Origin: Eoetvoesiella caeni
GTDB taxonomy: Bacteria; Pseudomonadota; Gammaproteobacteria; Burkholderiales; Burkholderiaceae_B
NCBI RefSeq assembly: GCF_003315175.1
Contig: NZ_QNRQ01000006.1
Coordinates: 62,001 to 126,000, forward strand
DNA: 64,000 nucleotides
Reading direction: 5' to 3'
The translations under genes and the position numbers were made by a program. Below, piece after piece: positions 10,333 to 19,564 of the stretch. Below the pieces are notes generated by a model. It saw only the letters and a program-made list of their open reading frames with translations. It did not search any database and was not told where the DNA came from. Every line of letters starts with the position of its first letter. Within the stretch, counting starts at the first letter, position 1.

Positions 10333-11240
10333 TACGCAGCCTCCGTACTGAGGCGGTTGCCAAGCATGGGAAAGCCCAATTTTTCTCGTGAATCGAAGTA
10401 AGCCTGGGCGACGGAGCGCGACAGGTTGCGTATGCGGCCAATATAGGCGGCTCGTTCGGTGACGCTGATGGCGCCGCGGGCGTCCAGCATATTGAAGGTG
10501 TGGGCCGCCTTGAGCGTGGCTTCGTAGGCGGGTAGAGCCAGCGGCACTTCAATCAGGCGCGCGGCTTCGGCCTCGTAGTCGTTGAAATGGGCGAACAGCA
10601 TGCTGGTCGAGGCGTATTCGAAATTGTAGGTGGATTGTTCGACCTCGTTCTGGTGGAAAACGTCGCGGTACAGCACGCGCTGGCCGTCGGCGCCTTCAGT
10701 CCAGACCAGGTCGTAGACGCTTTCCACGCCCTGCAAATACATGGCCAGGCGCTCCAGGCCGTAGGTGATTTCGCCCGTGGCCGGCGTGCAATCCAGCCCG
10801 CCCACTTGCTGGAAGTAGGTGAACTGCGTGACTTCCATGCCATTGAGCCAGACTTCCCAGCCCAGGCCCCAGGCGCCCAGCGTGGGGTTTTCCCAGTCGT
10901 CTTCAACGAAGCGGATATCGTGCTGCTGTGGGTCGATGCCCAGCGCCTTGAGCGACTCTATGTATAGATCGAGGATTTCGGGCGGCGCGGGTTTGAGCAC
11001 CACCTGGAATTGATAATAGTGTTGCAGCCGGTTCGGGTTTTCGCCATAGCGCCCGTCTTTGGGGCGGCGCGAAGGCTGGACATAGGCCGCGCGCCAGGGC
11101 TCGGGACCGATCGAGCGCAGGAAGGTGGCGGTATGCGAGGTGCCCGCGCCCACTTCCATGTCGTAGGGCTGCAAAAGCGCGCAACCTTGTTTGTCCCAGT
11201 AGTGCTGGAGCGTCAGAATGATTTGCTGAAAAGTAAGCAT
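10332..11240 (-). CDS. glyQ: Glycyl-tRNA synthetase alpha subunit
   Basis: Catalytic alpha chain of the alpha2beta2 glycyl-tRNA synthetase. 302 aa, the standard length. The highly conserved start [15 protein letters not shown] and the [17 protein letters not shown] motif 2-like region are intact, as are [19 protein letters not shown] and [20 protein letters not shown]. It heads the six-gene minus-strand operon that ends with gloA. No strong Shine-Dalgarno is seen upstream of the ATG, but the start is fixed by conservation. Confidence 0.97.
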   Translation of the reverse strand: MLTFQQIILTLQHYWDKQGCALLQPYDMEVGAGTSHTATFLRSIGPEPWRAAYVQPSRRPKDGRYGENPNRLQHYYQFQVVLKPAPPEILDLYIESLKALGIDPQQHDIRFVEDDWENPTLGAWGLGWEVWLNGMEVTQFTYFQQVGGLDCTPATGEITYGLERLAMYLQGVESVYDLVWTEGADGQRVLYRDVFHQNEVEQSTYNFEYASTSMLFAHFNDYEAEAARLIEVPLALPAYEATLKAAHTFNMLDARGAISVTERAAYIGRIRNLSRSVAQAYFDSREKLGFPMLGNRLSTEAA

Positions 11241-11532
11241 GAACGAAAGCCAATAAAGCGAATAGCCGCAAAGAACTGGATTTTACCGTGCTTCGGCGTC
11301 GGGATGCAGGGCGCGGTTGGTAACACGCGTTTTATAGAGCCCTGTTTGGTCAGTTGGTAGCGTCATGAGTTCGGATGGCCGGGGCTGCCAGACAACGCAG
11401 TATGGCGGCTTCGGGCGCCGAACTTAGGGTGGTTTTTGGAGTGAGGGCAATTGGTCGTATCATACTAAGTTATTGTTTAATGTTTGGTTTTTAAACTGCG
11501 GTGCGCTGCGCCCAGGTTCGGGAGAATGCTTT

Positions 11533-12300
11533 ATGTCAGATCTGGTAAAGGTGGAAGTTGTCGAGCGGGTGATGATTATCACCATCAATCGCCCGCAAGC
11601 CCGCAATGCAATCAATTATGAGGCCGCGCACGAAATGGCGCAGGTCTTCGACCAGCTCGATGCCGACGACGGCGTGGCGCTGGGCATACTGACCGGTGCG
11701 GGCGGCACTTTTTCATCGGGCATGGATCTGAAGGCGTTTGCGGCAACGGGCCAGCGTCCGTTGGTGGCGGGGCGCGGTTTTGGCGGCTTGTGCGAACAGG
11801 CAACCAAAAAGCCGCTGATCGCAGCGGTCGAAGGCTATGCCCTGGCCGGCGGCTGCGAGCTGGCCCTGGCTTGCGACCTTATCGTCGCTGCCAACAACGC
11901 CAATTTCGGCTTGCCCGAAACCAAGCGCGGCCTGGTGGCCAGTTCGGGCGGCATGTTGCGCCTGCCTCAGCGTATTCCCCACCACATTGCACTGGAAATC
12001 ATACTTACCGGCGAAATGCTGCCGGCGCAGCGTGCTTACGACCATGGGCTGGTCAACCGCCTGACCGAGCCCGGCCAGGCCATTGAAGGCGCCATGGCCC
12101 TGGCCCGCATCATCGCGGCCAACGGCCCATTGGCGGTGCAAACGGCCAAGAAAATCGTCACCGAGGCCAAAGACTGGCGCCAGGCCGACATGTTCGACCT
12201 GCAGCGTCCGCGCGTGCAGCATATTTTCGCGTCGGCCGACGCCAAGGAAGGCGCCACCGCATTCGCTGAAAAGCGCCAGCCGGTGTGGCAGGGCAAGTAA
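11533..12300 (+). CDS. Enoyl-CoA hydratase/isomerase (crotonase family)
   Basis: 255-aa crotonase-fold protein expected to hydrate or isomerise an enoyl-CoA. The oxyanion-hole blocks are visible: GAGGTFSSGMDLKAF and AVEGYALAGGCELALACDL, followed by FGLPETKRGLVASSGGMLRLP, which carries the catalytic-Glu region. The ATG at 11533 is preceded by GGGAGAA; an upstream in-frame extension to 11473 has no matching Shine-Dalgarno and is not family-like. The gene lies alone, 41 bp before fumarase. The 292 bp upstream of it hold no gene. The exact substrate is not predictable. Confidence 0.88.
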   Translation: MSDLVKVEVVERVMIITINRPQARNAINYEAAHEMAQVFDQLDADDGVALGILTGAGGTFSSGMDLKAFAATGQRPLVAGRGFGGLCEQATKKPLIAAVEGYALAGGCELALACDLIVAANNANFGLPETKRGLVASSGGMLRLPQRIPHHIALEIILTGEMLPAQRAYDHGLVNRLTEPGQAIEGAMALARIIAANGPLAVQTAKKIVTEAKDWRQADMFDLQRPRVQHIFASADAKEGATAFAEKRQPVWQGK

Positions 12301-12341
12301 CAAGGTTTATAGGTATTTTCAATTTTCAGACTCAGAGTGTT

Positions 12342-13865
12342 ATGACAACGATCATCAAAGAAAGCGACTTGATCCAGTCCATTGCGGACGCCGTGCAGTT
12401 CATCAGCTTTTATCATCCTGCCGACTACATCCAGCATCTGGCCCGCGCCTACGAGCGCGAGCAAAGCCCGGCGGCCAAGGATGCAATTGCGCAGATCCTG
12501 ACCAACTCGCGCCTGTGCGCCGAAGGGCACAGGCCCATTTGCCAGGACACCGGCATCGTCAATGTTTTCCTGAAGATAGGCATGAACGCCCGGCTGGATA
12601 CCCAGCGCAGCCTGCAGGACGTCTGCGACGAAGGCGTGCGTCAGGGTTATCTAAACCCCGACAATCCGCTGCGCGCCTCGGTGCTGAACGACCCATTGTT
12701 TACGCGCAAGAACACGCGCGACAACACGCCCTGTATCGTGAACGTCGAGCTGGTGGCCGGCAATACGGTTGACGTGCAGGTTGCAGCCAAGGGCGGCGGT
12801 TCTGAAAACAAGTCCAAGTTCGCCATGCTCAACCCCAGCGATTCGCTGGTCGACTGGGTGCTTAAAACCGTACCGACCATGGGCGCGGGCTGGTGCCCGC
12901 CCGGCATGCTGGGCATAGGCGTTGGCGGCACAGCCGAAAAAGCCATGCTGATGGCCAAGCAATCGTTGATGGACGATATCGATATGTACGAGCTGCTGGC
13001 CCGCGGCCCACAGAACAAGATCGAAGAGCTGCGCATCGAACTCTACGAAAAGGTCAACGCATTGGGAATCGGCGCACAAGGCCTGGGCGGCCTGACCACC
13101 GTGCTCGACATCAAGATCAATACCTTCCCCACGCACGCAGCTTCCAAGCCGGTGGCGATGATCCCCAATTGCGCCGCAACACGCCATGTGCATTTTGTGC
13201 TGGACGGCTCGGGCCCCGCCGAACTGACTCCGCCTTCGTTGGCGGACTGGCCCGACGTCAATTGGGCGCCCGACTACAACAAGTCGCTGCAGGTGGACCT
13301 GAACACGCTGACCAAAGAGCAAGTGGCAAGCTGGAAGCCCGGCCAGACTTTATTGCTGTCGGGCAAGATGCTTACCGGCCGCGATGCGGCGCACAAGCGC
13401 ATCCAGGAAATGCTCGAGCGCGGCGAATCCCTGCCGGTCGACTTCCGCAATCGCGTTATTTACTATGTCGGTCCTGTCGACCCTGTGCGCGAAGAAGTTG
13501 TCGGGCCAGCGGGCCCAACTACGGCAACGCGCATGGACAAGTTCACTGACATGATGCTCGAGCAAACCGGCCTTATCTCCATGATAGGCAAGGCCGAGCG
13601 CGGCCCTGTTGCGATCGAGTCCATCCGCAAGCATGGTTCGGCTTATCTTATGGCGGTGGGCGGCTCGGCCTACCTGGTTTCCAAGGCAATACGCGGCGCC
13701 AAGGTCGTTGGTTTCGAGGACCTGGGCATGGAAGCCATTTACGAGTTCGATGTCAAGGACATGCCGGTTACCGTGGCGGTCGACTCCACCGGCACATCGG
13801 TGCACGAAACCGGCCCGCGCGAATGGAAGTCTCGCATCGCTGAAATTGCGATCATGCCGGTGTAA
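12342..13865 (+). CDS. Fumarate hydratase, class I
   Basis: Iron-sulfur fumarase of the TCA cycle, interconverting fumarate and malate. 507 aa as expected for single-chain class I enzymes, with N-terminal (alpha) and C-terminal (beta) portions fused. Candidate [4Fe-4S] cysteine ligands lie in GHRPICQDTG, in IPNCAATRHVHF and in WCPPGMLG. The C-terminal half has LTGRDAAHKR and GPTTATRMDKF, the usual swivel-domain substrate residues. The start MTTIIKESDLIQSIADA was chosen by family similarity; a longer frame to 12285 overlaps the preceding gene. A hairpin terminator follows 20 bp after the stop. Confidence 0.95.
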   Translation: MTTIIKESDLIQSIADAVQFISFYHPADYIQHLARAYEREQSPAAKDAIAQILTNSRLCAEGHRPICQDTGIVNVFLKIGMNARLDTQRSLQDVCDEGVRQGYLNPDNPLRASVLNDPLFTRKNTRDNTPCIVNVELVAGNTVDVQVAAKGGGSENKSKFAMLNPSDSLVDWVLKTVPTMGAGWCPPGMLGIGVGGTAEKAMLMAKQSLMDDIDMYELLARGPQNKIEELRIELYEKVNALGIGAQGLGGLTTVLDIKINTFPTHAASKPVAMIPNCAATRHVHFVLDGSGPAELTPPSLADWPDVNWAPDYNKSLQVDLNTLTKEQVASWKPGQTLLLSGKMLTGRDAAHKRIQEMLERGESLPVDFRNRVIYYVGPVDPVREEVVGPAGPTTATRMDKFTDMMLEQTGLISMIGKAERGPVAIESIRKHGSAYLMAVGGSAYLVSKAIRGAKVVGFEDLGMEAIYEFDVKDMPVTVAVDSTGTSVHETGPREWKSRIAEIAIMPV

Positions 13866-13885
13866 AGTCATTGGCAAACCGATCG

Positions 13886-13909
13886 AAGCCGGCCTGTGCG
13901 CCGGCTTTT
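13886..13909 (+). terminator. Rho-independent terminator after fumarase
   Basis: Perfect 8-bp stem AAGCCGGC / GCCGGCTT with a 6-nt loop followed by TTTTC, 20 bp past the fumarase stop. It lies between fumarase and the convergent folK, and may serve both strands. Confidence 0.75.
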
Positions 13910-13952
13910 CAGTTTCTGAAGCCAGCGGCTGTGTTCTTGCCGCAAAGCATTA

Positions 13953-14426
13953 TCAAGGCAGGCGTTGCAGGTCCTGGCCGGCGCAAAGCGCCAGCAGTGC
14001 GTCCAGCGGTCCTTGCGCCAGGCACAGGTCCGCGGCCAGGTCGCTCAAGGGCTTAAGCACGAATGCACGTTCGTGCATGCGCGGGTGCGGCACGGTCAGT
14101 CTTGGTGTGTCGATGGTCTGGTTGCCATACAGCAGCAAGTCCAGGTCCAGGGTGCGCGGTGCATTGCGGTAAGGCCGCAAGCGGCCGTGCGCGTGCTCGA
14201 TGGCTTGCAAGGCGTCCAGCAGCGCCAGTGGCGCAAGCATGGTTTCTATGCGGGCTACCGCGTTGACGTAGTCGGGGCCGCTGGAATCGATAGGCGCGCT
14301 GCGATAGAACGGCGAAAGCTCCAGGCTTTGCACGTCGGGCGTCCGGGCCAGTGCATCCGCGGCTTGGCGCAGCGTTGCTTGTGCTTGGCCCAGGTTTGCG
14401 CCCAGGCCGATATAGGCAAAGACCAT
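13953..14426 (-). CDS. folK: 2-amino-4-hydroxy-6-hydroxymethyldihydropteridine pyrophosphokinase
   Basis: Transfers pyrophosphate from ATP to 6-hydroxymethyl-7,8-dihydropterin in folate synthesis. 157 aa. It begins with the canonical AYIGLGANLGQ and has FYRSAPID, DYVNAVARIET and the signature APRTLDLDLLLYG. The ATG at 14426 has CAGCAGG upstream; another in-frame ATG at 14453 would add nine non-conserved residues. It lies downstream of pcnB on the same strand, with a 127-bp gap, an arrangement frequent in Betaproteobacteria. Confidence 0.94.
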   Translation of the reverse strand: MVFAYIGLGANLGQAQATLRQAADALARTPDVQSLELSPFYRSAPIDSSGPDYVNAVARIETMLAPLALLDALQAIEHAHGRLRPYRNAPRTLDLDLLLYGNQTIDTPRLTVPHPRMHERAFVLKPLSDLAADLCLAQGPLDALLALCAGQDLQRLP

Positions 14427-14553
14427 AAAAAACCTGCTGTAGGTTGCATTCACTTCACTTCAGACCAAACCAGGGCGCACAGGCGAATGGCGGGCATTCG
14501 CCTGTGCGGTCAGGCAAGCCAATCCTACAAGGCTCGGATGTGGCCTGAAGAAG

Positions 14554-15915
14554 TCATTCCGCGGCCGGCGCGCTTTGGCTGGCCGGATTGCGGCGGGGCC
14601 GGCGACGGCGGCGGGCTTTACCGGTAGTGGTCGAGGTTTTATTGCTGTGCTGCCAGGCATCTATCATTTCGGTGCGGGTGGCATTGTCGGCATTGGCCAG
14701 GTCCATCCACCATTGCGCCTGAACGCTGTCGACTTCGCGAGCTTCGGCGCGCAATTGCAGAAAGTCCACCGCGGCCCGAAAGCGCGGGTGGTCCAGCATG
14801 CGCCACATGCCTTTGGGCGTGGCACGCTCGAAGCGGGGCTGCATCAACCAGATTTCGCGCATGTCGGCCTGGAAGCGGCGCTGGATGGCCAGGGTCTCGG
14901 TTTGTCCATCGATAACGTAGTCGGCGGCCGTCATGAGCGCCTGGATAGTGGGTTCGCCTTTTTCAATAAGCTGATTCCAGCGCTTGTCGACCAGCTTCCA
15001 CAGCAATGCGGCAAACAGGAAGCTGGGGCTGACTGTTTTGCCGGAGCGTACGCGCGCGTCGGTGCGCTCCAGCGCAAGCTCGACAAACTGCTGGCCGCCG
15101 CTTTCTTCGAAGATCATATCGATCAGCGGCAACATGCCCTTGTGCAAGCCCAGTTCGCGCAGGCGCTGCAGGCAGTCCATCGCATGGCCGCAAGTCAGCA
15201 GCTTAAGCATTTCGTCGAACAGGCGCGACGAGGGCACGTTTTTGATTAGCGCCGCCATGTTCTCGATGGGGGCGCGCGTAGCCGGGTCGATGGTGGCGTT
15301 GAGCTTGGCCGCAAAGCGCACGGCGCGCAGCATGCGCACGGGATCTTCGCGGTAGCGGGTTTCGGGGTCCCCTATCATGCGCACCACCCGGTTCTTCAGG
15401 TCGGGCACGCCGTGGTGGTAGTCGATGACTTCTTCTTTGATGGGGTCGTAGTACAGGGCGTTCAAGGTAAAGTCGCGCCGCGCGGCATCTTGCTCGTTGG
15501 TGCCGAACTGGTTGTCGCGCAAAATCCGTCCGTGTTCGTCGGTTTCGTGGCCTTCGGAGGCCGGAGCGCGGAATGTGGACGTTTCGATGATTTCCTGGCC
15601 GAACACCACATGAACCAGTTGAAAGCGGCGGCCGATGATGCGCGCACGGCGAAACAAGGGGCGGATCTGTTCGGGCGTGGCGTTGGTTGCAACGTCGAAG
15701 TCTTTGGGCTCGAGCCCGACGATCAGGTCGCGTACCGCGCCGCCGACGATATAGGCGTCGTAGCCTTTTTGACTGAGCACTTCGCACACTTTGATAGCGT
15801 GCCGCGATACGTAGCGCCGGTCTATGCCGTGTTTATCGCGCGAGTAGCGTACGGGCCCCTGGGCGGGTGTGGTGAAGAGACGGTTGACGAATTTTTTTAT
15901 TGTTGACGTTAGCAT
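14554..15915 (-). CDS. pcnB: Poly(A) polymerase I
   Basis: Adds 3' poly(A) tails to RNA, promoting decay; it controls plasmid copy number in E. coli. 453 aa. The nucleotidyltransferase head has GGAVRD followed by the catalytic DFDVAT acids, then RRDFTLNALYYDP, an RNA-binding neck (DPVRMLRAVRFAAKL) and a basic Arg-rich C-terminal tail (KARRRRRPRRN). This tail and the length separate it from CCA-adding enzymes. The ATG at 15915 gives a typical N-terminus with a basic region before the head domain. Confidence 0.93.
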   Translation of the reverse strand: MLTSTIKKFVNRLFTTPAQGPVRYSRDKHGIDRRYVSRHAIKVCEVLSQKGYDAYIVGGAVRDLIVGLEPKDFDVATNATPEQIRPLFRRARIIGRRFQLVHVVFGQEIIETSTFRAPASEGHETDEHGRILRDNQFGTNEQDAARRDFTLNALYYDPIKEEVIDYHHGVPDLKNRVVRMIGDPETRYREDPVRMLRAVRFAAKLNATIDPATRAPIENMAALIKNVPSSRLFDEMLKLLTCGHAMDCLQRLRELGLHKGMLPLIDMIFEESGGQQFVELALERTDARVRSGKTVSPSFLFAALLWKLVDKRWNQLIEKGEPTIQALMTAADYVIDGQTETLAIQRRFQADMREIWLMQPRFERATPKGMWRMLDHPRFRAAVDFLQLRAEAREVDSVQAQWWMDLANADNATRTEMIDAWQHSNKTSTTTGKARRRRRPRRNPASQSAPAAE

Positions 15916-15924
15916 GGGTGTATT

Positions 15925-16626
15925 TTAAGACTTTGCGTCTTGCATGTCCTTGAAAATTTCAAGGATGGGCCAGCCCTTGTTCTGTGCGAGCTCGCGCAGA
16001 ACAGGACTGGGGTTGGTGGCGATAGGGTGGGTGACCACTTCAAGCAGCGGTATATCGTTGGGCGAATCGCTGTAAAAATACGATTGCTCGAAATCGTGCA
16101 GCGTAAGGTTCAGGCCAGCCAGCCAGTCATTGACGCGGGTTATTTTGCCTTCTTTGAAGCTGGGTATCCCCTGGATAGCGCCAGTATACCGGCCATTGCG
16201 GTATTCCGGCACGGTGGCAATAAGGTGGGGAATGCCGAAGGCGCGCGCTATCGGCGCCGTGACGAATTCGTTGGTGGCCGTGACGATGGCGCAGAGGTCG
16301 CCTTGGGCCAGGTGCTGTTGCACCAGTTTTTGGGCTACCGGCTGGATGCTGGGGCGGATGACTTCGCACATGAAAAGCTCATGCCATTGGGCCAGTTCGG
16401 CGCTGCTGGTGCGGGCCAGCAGGCCCAGCATGAATTCGGCGGCCTGTTCGGCGGTAAGGTTGCCCGCGTTATAGCGGTTCATCAGGTCGTCGTTGCGGCG
16501 CCGCGCTTCCTCGGGGTCGCCTGCGCGTCCGGTGCGGGCCAGCCACTCGGCCCACTGATAGTCGCTGTCCAGGGGCAGCAGGGTGTGGTCAAGATCGAAA
16601 AGGGCCAGGCGTTTTGCAGCGGTCAT
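15925..16626 (-). CDS. HAD-IB family hydrolase (phosphoserine phosphatase-like)
   Basis: 233-aa HAD phosphatase. Motif I FDLDHTLL supplies nucleophile Asp11 and acid Asp13; TATNEFVT is motif II, and YSDSPNDIPLLE is motif III/IV. The four-helix cap and length fit the SerB-like HAD-IB subgroup, which in Betaproteobacteria recurs between hda and pcnB. The physiological substrate (phosphoserine, a histidinol phosphate or a phospholipid headgroup) cannot be fixed from sequence. It starts 17 bp after the hda stop and ends 10 bp before pcnB. Confidence 0.85.
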   Translation of the reverse strand: MTAAKRLALFDLDHTLLPLDSDYQWAEWLARTGRAGDPEEARRRNDDLMNRYNAGNLTAEQAAEFMLGLLARTSSAELAQWHELFMCEVIRPSIQPVAQKLVQQHLAQGDLCAIVTATNEFVTAPIARAFGIPHLIATVPEYRNGRYTGAIQGIPSFKEGKITRVNDWLAGLNLTLHDFEQSYFYSDSPNDIPLLEVVTHPIATNPSPVLRELAQNKGWPILEIFKDMQDAKS

Positions 16627-16642
16627 AGTGTATGTATCGGTG

Positions 16643-17335
16643 TCACGATTGGGGCTGGCTTGTAGCCAGCAAGTCTTTTAAAAGGGGCAGGGTAATGGCG
16701 CGGTGCTTTTCAAGCGAATAGCGGTCCAGCGCGTCCACCAGGGCGCTAAGCTGGCCCATGTCGCGTGCGTAGTGGGTCAGTATCCAGCCGATTACTTCGG
16801 GCGAGAGTTGCAGGCCGCGTTCGCCGGCCTGTGTTCGTAGCGCGTTGGCGCGGTCGTCGTCGGACAGCTGTTCAAGGCGAAAAACCAGGTCCCAGCCCAG
16901 GCGCGTGCGCAGATCTTCGCGCAAAGGCATGGCCAGCGGGGCGCGGTCGCCTGCGACGAGCAAGGCAAAAGCCTTGTCGCTTGCGGCCGTCTCACGCCAG
17001 CGATTGTACAGGGCAAAGAGCTCGGCCTGGGCCGGTTCGTCCAGAAGATGGACATCGTCTACGGCGGCCAGTGCCAAGGGCAAGGCCTCGGAGCTGGCCA
17101 GGGCGCGCATGGCCCCGGAGGGGCTTTGCGCATTGAAATAGTGGGCGCTGGGGCCCGCCGCCAGCGCTTTGAGCAGGTGCGACCGCCCCGCGCCCGACGG
17201 CCCCCAAAGGTAGATCGCTCGCCCGGGCGCAAAGTTGCGCAGCGCGTCCAGGGCGGCACCGTTCTCGCCCACAATGAAATTGTCTAGCGAGGGCGGTGGG
17301 GCGGCAAGAAGGTCAAGAATAAGTTGCTGGGTCAT
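16643..17335 (-). CDS. hda: DnaA regulatory inactivator Hda
   Basis: AAA+ protein that with the DNA-loaded sliding clamp stimulates ATP hydrolysis by DnaA and limits re-initiation. 230 aa. The N-terminal MTQQLILDL contains a clamp-binding QLxLxL motif. The Walker A region is GPSGAGRSHLL, with Arg in place of the usual Lys. The DVHLLD block is the Walker B. The N-terminal domains I-III of full DnaA are absent. The start was placed at the clamp motif; the frame upstream to 17659 is antisense to purM and not real. It is divergent from purM across 78 bp. Confidence 0.9.
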   Translation of the reverse strand: MTQQLILDLLAAPPPSLDNFIVGENGAALDALRNFAPGRAIYLWGPSGAGRSHLLKALAAGPSAHYFNAQSPSGAMRALASSEALPLALAAVDDVHLLDEPAQAELFALYNRWRETAASDKAFALLVAGDRAPLAMPLREDLRTRLGWDLVFRLEQLSDDDRANALRTQAGERGLQLSPEVIGWILTHYARDMGQLSALVDALDRYSLEKHRAITLPLLKDLLATSQPQS

Positions 17336-17413
17336 TGGAGGCGGTAAAAAGCGTAAAATGCGCCTTGATATTCTATTCAACATGCAATTCTTACATATCC
17401 CACGGCTTTTCTC

Positions 17414-18463
17414 ATGACAATCAAACAATCCGCCTCCCTGACCTATCGCGATGCAGGGGTCGATATCGACGCCGGCGACGCGCTGGTCGACCGAATCAAG
17501 CCTTTGGCCGCCAAGACCATGCGTGCGGGCGTCATGGCCGGCATCGGCGGATTCGGCGCGCTTTTCGAGGTGCCCAAGCGGTTCAACGAACCGGTCCTGG
17601 TGTCCGGCACTGATGGGGTGGGCACCAAGCTGCGCCTGGCGTTCGAGTGGCAGCGCCACGATACCGTGGGAATCGACCTGGTGGCCATGAGCGTCAACGA
17701 TATCCTGGTCCAGGGCGCCGAGCCGTTGTTTTTCCTGGATTACTTCGCTTGCGGCAAGCTGTCCGTCGACACGGCGGCCAGCGTGGTGGGCGGCATTGCC
17801 AAGGGTTGCGAGCTGTCCAATTGCGCCCTGATCGGCGGCGAAACCGCCGAAATGCCCGGCATGTATCCCGATGGCGAATACGACCTGGCCGGCTTTGCCG
17901 TGGGCGCGGTCGAAAAGTCGCTGATTATCGACGGCAAGTCCATAGTTCCGGGCGACGTGGTGCTGGGGCTGGCTTCAAGCGGGGCCCACTCCAACGGGTT
18001 TTCCTTGTTGCGCAAAATCCTCGAGCATGCCGGCGCCAAGCCCGACCAGGACCTTGGCGGGCGCCCATTGGCCGATGTCGTCATGGAACCGACCCGCATC
18101 TATGTGCGTTCGGTGCTGGCGGCCCTGGCCGAGCATGGCGCGGCCATCAAGGGGCTGGCGCATATTACCGGCGGCGGCCTGCTCGACAATGTGCCGCGTA
18201 TTTTGCAGCCGGGCTTAAGCGCCCGCCTGCAGCGGGATGCCTGGACCATGCCTTCGCTATTCCAGTGGCTGCAGCAAAACGGCGGCGTGGCCGACTCTGA
18301 AATGCACCGCGTCTTCAATTGCGGCATCGGCATGGTCATTGTGGTGCCCGCCGATCAAGCGCAGGCGGTATCGGCCACTTTGGCCTCGCATGGCGAGCAG
18401 GTGTACAACCTGGGCAATATCGTCGAACAAGAACCCGGCATGGCGCAAACCGTGGTCGTTTAA
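17414..18463 (+). CDS. purM: Phosphoribosylformylglycinamidine cyclo-ligase
   Basis: Makes aminoimidazole ribonucleotide in de novo purine synthesis (AIR synthetase). 349 aa, standard. It has the [18 protein letters not shown] start, [14 protein letters not shown], the ATP/substrate acid region [31 protein letters not shown] and [14 protein letters not shown]. The short divergent gap to hda must hold both promoters. A hairpin terminator follows about 60 bp downstream. Confidence 0.97.
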   Translation: MTIKQSASLTYRDAGVDIDAGDALVDRIKPLAAKTMRAGVMAGIGGFGALFEVPKRFNEPVLVSGTDGVGTKLRLAFEWQRHDTVGIDLVAMSVNDILVQGAEPLFFLDYFACGKLSVDTAASVVGGIAKGCELSNCALIGGETAEMPGMYPDGEYDLAGFAVGAVEKSLIIDGKSIVPGDVVLGLASSGAHSNGFSLLRKILEHAGAKPDQDLGGRPLADVVMEPTRIYVRSVLAALAEHGAAIKGLAHITGGGLLDNVPRILQPGLSARLQRDAWTMPSLFQWLQQNGGVADSEMHRVFNCGIGMVIVVPADQAQAVSATLASHGEQVYNLGNIVEQEPGMAQTVVV

Positions 18464-18525
18464 AAACTTGCCGCGTACAGGCGGCCAGCCATATTTGAAG
18501 TCGGTTTCCGGCTTTTGCGTGGATC

Positions 18526-18553
18526 TCGACGCTCCTGGCAGCGTCGATTTTTT
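18526..18553 (+). terminator. Rho-independent terminator after purM
   Basis: Perfect stem TCGACGCT / AGCGTCGA with a 6-nt loop followed directly by a run of T (TTTTTTA). Confidence 0.85.
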
Positions 18554-18613
18554 ATTGCCAGCGCCGGCCGGGTCCGGAACCCCGCTGCAGAGGGCGGGAT
18601 TTCAGCGATTCGC

Positions 18614-19564
18614 TTAGTCTTGTCCCGGACTTGCTTTCCAGATCGACGCTGCCAGATCGACGGCCTGGCTTGCGCTGTCTGGAGCCAGGCAGTCGATGAC
18701 CAGGCGTTCGGGCTGGGCGCGCAGCCAGGTCAATTGGCGCTTGGCTAGCTGGCGGGTGGCCGCGATGGCCTGCTCGACGGCTTCGTCAAGGCTGCACTGC
18801 CCATCCAGGTAAGCCCATATCTGCCTATACCCCACGCAGCGCACCGAAGGCAAGCCTAGGTGCAGGTCGGGACGCGAGTGCAGCCTGCGCACTTCGTCGA
18901 CCAGGCCCCTATCCAGCATTTGCCGGTAGCGCTGCGCGATGCGCGCATGCAGCGCCAGGCGGTCCGAGGGTTCCAGGCTGATGGTAATGTAGTTGGATTG
19001 CGGGCCGGGAGCCGTGCGTTCGACGGCCAGCAACTGCGACATGGGCGTGCCGCTGACGCGGTAGATCTCGATGGCTCGTTGCAAGCGCTGGCTGTCGTTG
19101 GGAGCCAGCCTTGCGGCGGCGATGGGATCGAATTCGGCCAGTTGCCGGTGCATTTCGGGCCAGCCCGATTGCGCTGCCTCAAGCTCGATTTGCGCCCGTA
19201 TGGCGGGGTCTGCCTGCGGCAGGTCGTTCAAGCCTTCGCGCAAGGCCTTGTAGTACAGCATGGTTCCGCCGCACAGCAGCGGAATCCGGCCCCGCCCCTG
19301 AACTTCCGCGATCAGCCGCAAGGCGTCCTGCCTGAATTCGGCGGCCGAGTAGCTTTGGGCTGGATCGCGGATGTCCAACAGATGGTGGGGAATTTGCAGC
19401 CGCTCTGCCGGCGAGGGTTTGGCCGTGCCGATGTCCATGCCGCAGTAGATTGTGGCCGAGTCCACCGCGATAATTTCAATGGGCCATCTTGCGGCAAGCG
19501 CCAGCGTCGTGGCGCTTTTGCCGGAGGCGGTGGGCCCGGCCAGGCACAGTATGGGCTTGGTCAT
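18614..19564 (-). CDS. miaA: tRNA dimethylallyltransferase
   Basis: Transfers a dimethylallyl group to N6 of A37 in tRNAs that read U-starting codons. 316 aa. The P-loop [14 protein letters not shown] is at the N-terminus, then [16 protein letters not shown] and the [12 protein letters not shown] block, with [12 protein letters not shown] near the C-terminus. I start at [10 protein letters not shown], whose ATG overlaps the mutL stop (ATGA); the upstream 24 codons are inside mutL in another frame. The mutL-miaA pairing is widespread in Proteobacteria. Confidence 0.95.
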   Translation of the reverse strand: MTKPILCLAGPTASGKSATTLALAARWPIEIIAVDSATIYCGMDIGTAKPSPAERLQIPHHLLDIRDPAQSYSAAEFRQDALRLIAEVQGRGRIPLLCGGTMLYYKALREGLNDLPQADPAIRAQIELEAAQSGWPEMHRQLAEFDPIAAARLAPNDSQRLQRAIEIYRVSGTPMSQLLAVERTAPGPQSNYITISLEPSDRLALHARIAQRYRQMLDRGLVDEVRRLHSRPDLHLGLPSVRCVGYRQIWAYLDGQCSLDEAVEQAIAATRQLAKRQLTWLRAQPERLVIDCLAPDSASQAVDLAASIWKASPGQD